In this document: positions 38,928 through 45,424 of the stretch, piece after piece
How positions within the stretch are numbered: position 1 is the first letter of the stretch
Layout of the letters: every line of letters starts with the position of its first letter
Source: an uncultured Pelagibacteraceae bacterium
GTDB lineage: Bacteria > Pseudomonadota > Alphaproteobacteria > Pelagibacterales > Pelagibacteraceae
DNA: 45,424 nt
Assembly (NCBI GenBank): GCA_902611465.1
Contig: CACLZS010000010.1
Span: 1 to 45,424, forward strand
Direction: 5' to 3'
The notes under the pieces: generated by a model
Databases searched by the model: none
What the model saw: the letters and a program-made list of their open reading frames with translations, nothing else
What the model was told of the DNA's origin: nothing
Position numbers and translations under genes: made by a program

Positions 38928-41922
38928 TGATCCTCTTGTTTTCTTTATCAAAAAAAATAAAATCTGAAACTGTTACATTGATATTTTTATTTTCCATAGG
39001 TACAAAAAGTTTTTGACCATTCATCTTTTTTCCACCTTTAACAACTGCTAGTGCAATCGATTTATTTAAATTAGGGCTGAAATAGCTTGATGTTACATGT
39101 CCAATCATTTCAACAGGTTTCTTATCTAATTCAGAGACTATCTGAGCACCTTCTTCTAATATTTCATTAGGGTCATCCGTAAGCAATCCAACAAGCTGTT
39201 TTCTGTCTTCTCTCATTGTATCACTTCTATAAAGTGATCTTTTACCTATAAAGTCATATTTTTTTTTACTAACTATCCAATCCATCTGAAGATCAATAGG
39301 TGTCATAGTTCCATCTGTATCCTGGCCAACAATAATAAATCCCTTTTCAGCTCTTAATAAATGCATTGTTTCTGTTCCATAAGGAGTAATTTTGTATTCT
39401 TCTCCAGCTGCAATGCAGTTTTCCCATAATGATTTACCATATTTTGACTCTACATTAATTTCATAACTAAGCTCTCCTGTGAAACTTATTCTCATTATTC
39501 TACATTCAATTTTGTCAATTATTGCATCTTGGTAAGACATATGAGGAAAGGCTTCATCACTAAAATCTTTATTAGGAAATAATTTATTCAATATTTTTTT
39601 AGAATTTGGACCACAAATGCTTGCTGTAGAATAGTGATCAGTAACAGAGGTTAAGAAAACATCTAATTCTGGCCATTCTGTTTGTAAATAGTCTTCAAGT
39701 TTAGAAAGTACATTTGCTGCGCCACCAGTTGTTGTGGTCATTAAATAATGATTTTCACCCAATCTTGTGGTTACACCATCATCATAAACCATACCATCTT
39801 CATTTAACATTAAACCATATCGGCATTTCCCAATTCCTAATTTTGACCAAGCATTTGTATAAACTCTGTTTAAAAATTCAGAAGCATCAGATCCCTGTAT
39901 ATCTATTTTTCCTAATGTAGAGGCATCCAAAATTCCAGCACTATCTCTTGCAGCTTTACTTTCTCTTTGAACTGCTTCATGAAGATTTTCATTATTAATA
40001 GGGTAGTACCATGGTCTTTTCCATTGCCCAACATTTTCAAATTTTGCATTATTTTGAACGTGCCATTCATGAATTGAGGTTTTTCTAACAATATCAAAAA
40101 ATTTTCCAACACTTCTTCCTACAATTGCCCCAAAAGTTAATGGTGTAAATGGTGGTCTAAAAGTAGTTGTACCTAAAGTACCCATTTTTACTCCAGCTGT
40201 GTCAGCAATAATCCCCAAGGCATGCATATTCGATAATTTACCTTGATCTGTAGCCATTCCAGTTGTTGTATATCTCTTTACATGTTCTATCGATTTAAAA
40301 CCTTCTCTAAGTGCTAACTTTATATCTTTCGCAGTCGAGTCATTTTGAAAATCTATAAAAGATTTAGTCTTACTCTCTGAGATAGTATTTGGTAACAGCC
40401 ATATGTTTTTCTTCTCTGACTCTTTTGAACATAAAACTGAAATTTTATCAAAACCGCCTTCATTAATGTTTAAAAATTTTTTAACTTTATAATTTGTATT
40501 TTTAACTATTTCTTCTAGTTCAAAATCACCGTTACATGATCCAACATTTATATGATTTTCACTTTTTTCAGTTGGAACAAATACTTGATCTATTTCTCTA
40601 AAATCTAATTTTCCTCCTGATTGAGTATGCATATGTACCATAGGTGTCCAACCTCCACTTATTGATAAACAATCACACTGAATTTTATGTTTATTTCCAG
40701 TAACATTCGATCCATCTTCTGATAAATTCATAATTTCTATTGATTTTATCTTTTTGTAGCCAAAAGTATTAACCACTGTAGAGTTCCAATATATTTTAAT
40801 TCCTAGGTCTTCAGCATTTTTAACAATATTTGATGAAGATTTTTTTCTAATATCAACAATCTTTACTGATATTCCCTTTTCAAATAACGACACTGCAGTT
40901 TCATAAGCACTATCGTTATTAGTAAAAATAATATTATTTAATCCAGTGGATACACCATAAAAATCTAAATATTTTTTGACAGAGTTAGCAAGTATAATTC
41001 CTGGTCTATCATTGTTGTTGAATATAAGAGGTCTTTCTATTGCACCTGCAGCAACAATTACTTTATCTGCTCTTATTTTCCATAATCTCTGTCTTATACT
41101 GCCATTTTTTTTATCTAATGGTAAATGATCTGATATATTTTCTTTGGCCAAAAGGTAGTTATAACTATGAAAAGCTGCCAAACTTGTTCTAGTTTTTATT
41201 ATTAAATTATCTAATTTTTCTAATTCTGATATTTCATTCATTAACCATTCATTTGATTTTTGATTATCTATTATAAAATTTTTATTATTTTGATAAATTG
41301 TGGATCCACCAAGTATATTTTTATCTTCGATTAATATTGTCTTTAAATTATTTTTTGCTGCTATTTTAGCAGATATAATACCTGAAATCCCACCTCCAAT
41401 AACTAATACATCACAATGTTCATGTTTATGGTCATAAATGTCTGGATCTGGTTGTGTGGGTGATTTGCCAAGGCCTGCAGACAATCTTATTAATGGTTCA
41501 TAAATTTTTTTCCAAAAACTTTTAGGCCACATAAAAGTCTTATAATAAAAACCTGCTGGTATAAATGGTGATATTAAGTTATTAATTCCACCTATATCAA
41601 AGTTGAGACTTGGCCAACAATTTTGACTAGATGCTTTCAATCCTTCATAAAGTTCTATTTCTGTAGCTCTTACATTAGGCTCTGTTAAATCAGTATTATT
41701 ATTTATTTGGCATATTGCGTTTGGCTCTTCAGATCCACATGACATTATACCTCTTGGACGATGATATTTAAAACTTCTGCCAATTAAATGAATGCCATTT
41801 GAAAGAAGTGCTGAGGCTAAAGTATCACCCTCAAAACCATGATATTTTTTACCATCAAAAGTAAATGAAACAGTTTTTGTTTGATCAACAAATCTTGTTT
41901 TATTAATTCTATATTTGGTCAT
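38920..41922 (-). CDS. soxA: Sarcosine oxidase alpha subunit
   Basis: Large subunit that carries the NAD site and the folate site of heterotetrameric sarcosine oxidase; 1000 residues. The N-terminal 2Fe-2S-like domain has GDTLASALLSNGIHLIGRSFKYHRPRG-type sequence and CGSEEPNA. A Rossmann domain begins at CDVLVIGGGISGIISAK. The C-terminal half is a GcvT-like folate domain (SGILDASTLGKIDIQG, then the YRSDTMREDRK region). Sits between soxD (stop adjacent to start) and soxG. Sarcosine and O2 are converted to glycine, hydrogen peroxide and 5,10-methylene-THF. Confidence 0.97.
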   Translation of the reverse strand: MTKYRINKTRFVDQTKTVSFTFDGKKYHGFEGDTLASALLSNGIHLIGRSFKYHRPRGIMSCGSEEPNAICQINNNTDLTEPNVRATEIELYEGLKASSQNCWPSLNFDIGGINNLISPFIPAGFYYKTFMWPKSFWKKIYEPLIRLSAGLGKSPTQPDPDIYDHKHEHCDVLVIGGGISGIISAKIAAKNNLKTILIEDKNILGGSTIYQNNKNFIIDNQKSNEWLMNEISELEKLDNLIIKTRTSLAAFHSYNYLLAKENISDHLPLDKKNGSIRQRLWKIRADKVIVAAGAIERPLIFNNNDRPGIILANSVKKYLDFYGVSTGLNNIIFTNNDSAYETAVSLFEKGISVKIVDIRKKSSSNIVKNAEDLGIKIYWNSTVVNTFGYKKIKSIEIMNLSEDGSNVTGNKHKIQCDCLSISGGWTPMVHMHTQSGGKLDFREIDQVFVPTEKSENHINVGSCNGDFELEEIVKNTNYKVKKFLNINEGGFDKISVLCSKESEKKNIWLLPNTISESKTKSFIDFQNDSTAKDIKLALREGFKSIEHVKRYTTTGMATDQGKLSNMHALGIIADTAGVKMGTLGTTTFRPPFTPLTFGAIVGRSVGKFFDIVRKTSIHEWHVQNNAKFENVGQWKRPWYYPINNENLHEAVQRESKAARDSAGILDASTLGKIDIQGSDASEFLNRVYTNAWSKLGIGKCRYGLMLNEDGMVYDDGVTTRLGENHYLMTTTTGGAANVLSKLEDYLQTEWPELDVFLTSVTDHYSTASICGPNSKKILNKLFPNKDFSDEAFPHMSYQDAIIDKIECRIMRISFTGELSYEINVESKYGKSLWENCIAAGEEYKITPYGTETMHLLRAEKGFIIVGQDTDGTMTPIDLQMDWIVSKKKYDFIGKRSLYRSDTMREDRKQLVGLLTDDPNEILEEGAQIVSELDKKPVEMIGHVTSSYFSPNLNKSIALAVVKGGKKMNGQKLFVPMENKNINVTVSDFIFFDKENKRINA

Positions 41923-42198
41923 TTAAATTACAGGAGGTTTTTCACCCATTTTGTAAACTGCATGTATTTTGTCATTTGATGTATCCCTAACCATATTAAA
42001 CCATTTTCTACATCCATGAGCATGGTTCCATCTTTCAAACTGAACACCTTTAATATTCTTTCTCATAAATAAATATTCTGCCCATTCATCATCACTTAGC
42101 TCTGTAGGTTGTTTTGGTCTTACAATGTGAGCTTCACCACCACATGAAAACTCACTTTGGTCTCTTTCTCCACAATACGGGCAATTTATTACAAACAT
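41923..42198 (-). CDS. soxD: Sarcosine oxidase delta subunit
   Basis: Small zinc-binding subunit; 91 residues. The zinc ligands are visible as CPYCGERDQSEFSCGGE near the N-terminus and the HAHGCRKWFN segment, in standard SoxD spacing. It starts on the last base of the soxB stop and is followed without gap by soxA. Confidence 0.97.
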   Translation of the reverse strand: MFVINCPYCGERDQSEFSCGGEAHIVRPKQPTELSDDEWAEYLFMRKNIKGVQFERWNHAHGCRKWFNMVRDTSNDKIHAVYKMGEKPPVI

Positions 42199-43451
42199 TA
42201 GTGTGCTACAGCAGCTGCACCATGTTCATCAACAAGATCTCCACTTACAAATCTGTTCAGATTAAATGCTGCATTTAATTTATGTGGCTCATCATTAGCA
42301 ATTGTGTGAGCAAATAAATCACCAGATCCAGGCGTTGCTTTAAAACCTCCTGTTCCCCATCCACAGTTAAAATAAAGACCTTTTATATTTGTTTTGCTAA
42401 TGATCGGACTTGCATCCGGGCAAATATCAACAATACCACCCCATTGTCTTAACATCTTCATTCTACTAAAAATAGGGTACAGCTCTAATATAGCTTTTAA
42501 GGTACCTTCTACTACATCATGACTTCCTCTTTGTGTATAAGATATGTAAGCATCTGTTCCAGCACCAATTACTAATTCACCTTTATCAGATTGACTAACA
42601 TATGCATGGACAGCATTAGACATTACAACTGTATCTATTATTGGTTTGACTGGTTCTGAGACTAATGCCTGTAATGGTTTACTTTCAAGTGGTAATTTTA
42701 AGCCTGCCATATTAGCAATTACACTTGAATGACCTGCGGCTACTACACCAATTTTTTTTGTTTTGATAAATCCTTTTGTAGTATCAAGTCCTTCAACATG
42801 GTCTCCATTTCTTTTTATTCCTTTAACTTCACAATTTTGAATTATATCTACACCCATTGCATCTGCACCTCTTGCATAACCCCATGCAACAGCATCATGT
42901 CTTGCAGTTCCAGCTCTTCTTTGTAAAGTTCCACCAAGTACAGGATATCTAATATCTTGAGAAATATTTATTATTGGACAAAATTCCTTAACTTGTTTTG
43001 TGTCTAACCAAACAGCATCAATACCATTTAACCTATTTGCATGAGTTCTTCTTTTTAAATCTCTAACGTCTTGAAGGTTATGAGCTAAGTTCATAACTCC
43101 ACGTTGACTAAACATTATATTATAATTTAACTCTTGAGATAAATTTTCCCAAATTTTTAAAGCATGGTCATACAATCCAGCGCTAGCATCCCATAAATAA
43201 TTTGATCTTATGATTGTTGTATTTCTCCCTGTATTACCTCCACCAATCCAACCTTTTTCTAAAACCGCAATATTTTTCATGTTATGTTTTTTTGCAAGAT
43301 AGTAAGCTGTTGCTAATCCATGCCCACCACCTCCAACAATTACTGCTTCATATTCTTTTTTAGGCTCAGGATCGCCCCAGGCTTGTTTCCAGTTTTCATG
43401 CTGCGAAAAAGCATTTTTTATCAGTGAAAAAATTGAATATTTGTTTTTCAT
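42198..43451 (-). CDS. soxB: Sarcosine oxidase beta subunit
   Basis: Flavoprotein subunit that oxidises sarcosine; 417 residues. FAD-binding motif [20 protein letters not shown] (38-57), the [19 protein letters not shown] loop, and the [13 protein letters not shown] segment whose His185 corresponds to the covalently flavinylated His of SoxB. The C-terminus has [20 protein letters not shown]. First gene of soxBDAG. In SAR11 this enzyme is part of degradation of glycine betaine and related methylated amines to glycine. A nested palindrome lies 15-49 bp upstream. Confidence 0.98.
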   Translation of the reverse strand: MKNKYSIFSLIKNAFSQHENWKQAWGDPEPKKEYEAVIVGGGGHGLATAYYLAKKHNMKNIAVLEKGWIGGGNTGRNTTIIRSNYLWDASAGLYDHALKIWENLSQELNYNIMFSQRGVMNLAHNLQDVRDLKRRTHANRLNGIDAVWLDTKQVKEFCPIINISQDIRYPVLGGTLQRRAGTARHDAVAWGYARGADAMGVDIIQNCEVKGIKRNGDHVEGLDTTKGFIKTKKIGVVAAGHSSVIANMAGLKLPLESKPLQALVSEPVKPIIDTVVMSNAVHAYVSQSDKGELVIGAGTDAYISYTQRGSHDVVEGTLKAILELYPIFSRMKMLRQWGGIVDICPDASPIISKTNIKGLYFNCGWGTGGFKATPGSGDLFAHTIANDEPHKLNAAFNLNRFVSGDLVDEHGAAAVAH

Positions 43452-43465
43452 ATTTGCAAGAAATT

Positions 43466-43500
43466 ACTTGATTAATATTGAATATTCAATGATTTCAAGT
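43466..43500. promoter_or_regulatory. Nested palindrome between soxB and tRNA-Ser, candidate operator
   Basis: A perfect 14-bp palindrome ATTGAATATTCAAT (43477-43490) is flanked by arms ACTTGA (43466-43471) and TCAAGT (43495-43500), which share essentially the same centre. It lies in the 64-bp divergent gap (43452-43515), where the soxB promoter must be. It resembles a dimeric repressor/activator site. No regulator is encoded nearby. AT-richness makes chance palindromes more likely than usual. Confidence 0.4.
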
Positions 43501-43515
43501 TACACATGTATCTAC

Positions 43516-43606
43516 GGAAGAGTGGGTGAGTTGGCTTAAACCAGCAGTTTGCTAAATTGCCGAAGGAGCAATCCTTCCAAGGGTTCGAATCCCTTCTCTT
43601 CCGCCA
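43516..43606 (+). tRNA. tRNA-Ser (anticodon GCU)
   Basis: Complete class II cloverleaf of 91 nt with encoded CCA. Acceptor GGAAGAG (43516-43522) pairs with CTCTTCC (43596-43602), with discriminator G. Anticodon stem GCAGT/ATTGC encloses loop TTGCTAA with anticodon GCT (43551-43553). A long variable arm (GAAGGAGCAATCCTTC) is typical of tRNA-Ser. The T arm AAGGG-TTCGAAT-CCCTT is intact. Reads AGC and AGU codons. Its CCA end abuts the stop codon of the opposing transglycosylase gene. Confidence 0.97.
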
Positions 43607-45424
43607 TTAATACATGCTCTGATTTTTAAAGAAATCTTTTAGATATATTGGCTTTTGAGACAAAATGTACCTGTAAACATTGTAATTTTCTAAAACTCTT
43701 TGTACATAATTTCTTGTTTCTTTAAATTTAATAAGCTCAACCCAATCAACATAATCAATCTGTTTTTTTTGAGGATCCTTATTAATTTTTTTCCAATACT
43801 TTACTCTCTTAGGACCAGCATTGTAAGCGGCTGTAGCAAAAGGGTAGGATCCTTTATACTGATTGATTAAACCAGCAATATAATGAGATCCTAAATTAAT
43901 ATTATATTCGGGGTCAGTTGTTAATTTAGCCTTCGAGTATCCTAACTTAGCTTGTTTCGATACAGTCTTAGCCGTATAAGGCATAAGTTGCATTAATCCT
44001 TGAGCTCCAACTCTACTCCTAGCAGAGGTATCAAATTCACTTTCTTGTCTGATAATAGATAAAATTAATGCTGGATCAGGAATTTTTCTTCCACCAACAA
44101 ATTTTGGTACACTCATTATTGGATAATTAAATTGGTTGTGAAATCTTTTTTGATATGAGGCAATTTTAGAGACTTGTATAGCAAAATCAAAACGTGATAT
44201 ATCAGAAGCTAATTTAGCAGCTAAAGCCTCACTGCCTTTTTCTACATTATCATTTGCTAAAAACCTTAAGATATGTTTTGTGTATTTATCTTTATTTAAA
44301 TAATCAAGTAAATCAATAATTGCGACAAGTTTTTTTGAGTAAAACTCTTGTTCATAATCATCATCTACAAACATTAATTTATCTAGTTCAAATTTCTCTT
44401 GTGGTTTTACTTTCATATGTGAAAGTTGACCATAGTAGGTTGTTAAATATTTTGATCCCTCCAAGAACCATTTATTTGAGTTTTCTATATCCCCAATTTT
44501 TTCATATGTTTTTCCCAACCAATACGAACCTCTAGATAAGCTGATTGGATAGCTAACATTCCTGTAAAAATTTAAAAAATGATTTTCTGCTTGTTGTGCA
44601 TTTTTTAAAAAACTGAGTGCTATCCAGCCACTAATCCACTCAGCTTCCGCATAGTCTGCACCCTCTGTCATTGCGTGATTTGAAACAATTTTATATGCAG
44701 TTTTATATTTTTTTTTATAAATTAAGGATCTTCCAATTATTGACCTTTCTTTCCACCATTTATCTGGTCTTACTAAATATTCTTCGGTGTTTTTTACTTT
44801 ATTAAGAATTTCTAGCGAGCTATCTACGCGTCCTTTTTTTCTTCTCCATTTTAATCTATCATAATTTAAACCAGCATCATTCTTAAATTTTTTTGGTACT
44901 TTTTTTATCGCTTCATCAACCCCATACCCTCTGCTTATTAATATTTGTCTTGCTGTATAAAGTAATTGATACTCACTAGGAAGGTATCTAATAACCCTTT
45001 TAAGATCCCAGTGTTTACCCTCCCAAGCATAATAATCAGCTCTATTTATATAATCAGAGGTATCTAGAATTTTTTTAAATTTTTTTCTGAAATATTTTAA
45101 ATTATTTGTATTTAGATCTGCATTTATAAATCCCTCTTTAATTAATCTTATTCCATCACCAGACTTTCCAGTCTTAATTAAACTCTCTCCTAACATCATT
45201 TTACCATATCCACTTAATGGCTTATTACTTTGAAACCAATTAATTATTTCTGTAGGAGACTGGTTTTGTAAGTTTATTTTGTGTTCAGCAAGATATTTAA
45301 TTCTATCAAATCTTGGATAATCTTTAACTCTTTCGATAAACCTTTTGTATTCAGAAAAAGTTGCTTTATTTCCTGATGTAAGAAGATGTCTCCACTCTAT
45401 AAAATCATATATTGATTGAGCCCT
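43607..45424 (-). CDS. slt: Soluble-type lytic murein transglycosylase, 5' end beyond window
   Basis: Periplasmic peptidoglycan-cleaving enzyme. 605 codons are visible and the frame stays open to the right edge; an ATG at 45199 exists but is internal. The N-terminal part is an alpha-helical superhelix of Slt70 type (repeated Trp/Tyr-rich helices, YWLGKTYEKIGD). The C-terminal SLT domain has ILSIIRQESEFDTSARSRVG with the catalytic Glu, GAQGLMQLMPYTA, and ATAAYNAGPKRVKYW. Any signal peptide would lie outside the window. It ends directly against tRNA-Ser. Confidence 0.95.
   Translation of the reverse strand, partial: RAQSIYDFIEWRHLLTSGNKATFSEYKRFIERVKDYPRFDRIKYLAEHKINLQNQSPTEIINWFQSNKPLSGYGKMMLGESLIKTGKSGDGIRLIKEGFINADLNTNNLKYFRKKFKKILDTSDYINRADYYAWEGKHWDLKRVIRYLPSEYQLLYTARQILISRGYGVDEAIKKVPKKFKNDAGLNYDRLKWRRKKGRVDSSLEILNKVKNTEEYLVRPDKWWKERSIIGRSLIYKKKYKTAYKIVSNHAMTEGADYAEAEWISGWIALSFLKNAQQAENHFLNFYRNVSYPISLSRGSYWLGKTYEKIGDIENSNKWFLEGSKYLTTYYGQLSHMKVKPQEKFELDKLMFVDDDYEQEFYSKKLVAIIDLLDYLNKDKYTKHILRFLANDNVEKGSEALAAKLASDISRFDFAIQVSKIASYQKRFHNQFNYPIMSVPKFVGGRKIPDPALILSIIRQESEFDTSARSRVGAQGLMQLMPYTAKTVSKQAKLGYSKAKLTTDPEYNINLGSHYIAGLINQYKGSYPFATAAYNAGPKRVKYWKKINKDPQKKQIDYVDWVELIKFKETRNYVQRVLENYNVYRYILSQKPIYLKDFFKNQSMY

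Noticed and set aside
38928-38951. TTG start that would lengthen soxG
   Set aside because: The ATG at 38927 has an AGAGGA ribosome-binding site and gives a normal short overlap with soxA.
45199-45199. Taking the ATG at 45199 as the start of slt
   Set aside because: The same frame stays open to the window edge with continuous helical sequence, so the gene is cut by the window.
1-45424. CRISPR array, insertion sequence, prophage or integrative element
   Set aside because: No repeat arrays, transposase or integrase genes, or composition breaks were seen; the tRNA-Ser has no duplicated 3' end nearby.

Overview
The window is a strongly AT-rich, very compact bacterial chromosome segment that carries 52 protein genes (two cut by the window edges) and one tRNA. 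Protein sequences, gene order and extreme compaction point to a SAR11 / Pelagibacterales alphaproteobacterium. Supporting signs are the str-S10-spc-alpha ribosomal super-cluster fused head to tail, a heterotetrameric sarcosine oxidase operon, alphaproteobacterial pyrB-pyrC-plsY-topA synteny, and intergenic gaps that are mostly 0-10 bp with many one-base TAATG stop/start overlaps. No mobile element, CRISPR array, prophage or plasmid-like gene is visible. The taxonomic call comes from recognition, not from a search.

Region 1 (1-19893, all + strand): the 3' part of rpoC, then a 157-bp gap with a good promoter and two tandem hairpins. Next comes rpsL-rpsG-fusA-rpsJ-rplC-rplD-rplW-rplB-rpsS-rplV-rpsC-rplP-rpmC-rpsQ-rplN-rplX-rplE-rpsN-rpsH-rplF-rplR-rpsE-rplO-secY-adk. 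A second promoter follows at about 17542, then rpsM-rpsK-rpoA-rplQ. tuf, rpmD and rpmJ are missing from their usual places. The intercistronic spaces that hold E. coli-type autoregulatory sites are gone.

Region 2 (19906-28839): an RluC-like pseudouridine synthase, lipB (-), mgtE, panC (-), a galU-ugd pair for UDP-glucose and UDP-glucuronate, then ridA-family and topA genes on the - strand. Neighbouring convergent genes touch or overlap.

Region 3 (28877-37042): plsY, pyrC and pyrB on the - strand (pyrimidine and phospholipid synthesis). This is the usual alphaproteobacterial order, except that dprA is absent between plsY and topA and the PyrC protein lacks its metal-binding HxH. ruvX (-) lies back to back with gatC-gatA-gatB, the amidotransferase for Gln-tRNA/Asn-tRNA. 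An overlapping pair follows: a TrmR-like O-methyltransferase and the tRNA U34 hydroxylase TrhO. Together they could form a dedicated 5-methoxyuridine-34 tRNA modification operon.

Region 4 (37059-45424): a MATE-family transporter converges on, and overlaps, the sarcosine oxidase operon soxB-soxD-soxA-soxG (-). That operon feeds methylated amines into glycine and one-carbon metabolism. A nested palindrome separates soxB from tRNA-Ser(GCU), whose CCA end abuts the stop codon of a lytic transglycosylase gene that runs off the right edge.

I did not find an obviously novel multi-gene system. The best candidates for a second look are the TrmR/TrhO pair, the rpsL leader hairpins, the altered RpoC zinc site, the metal-site-deficient PyrC and the sox palindrome.
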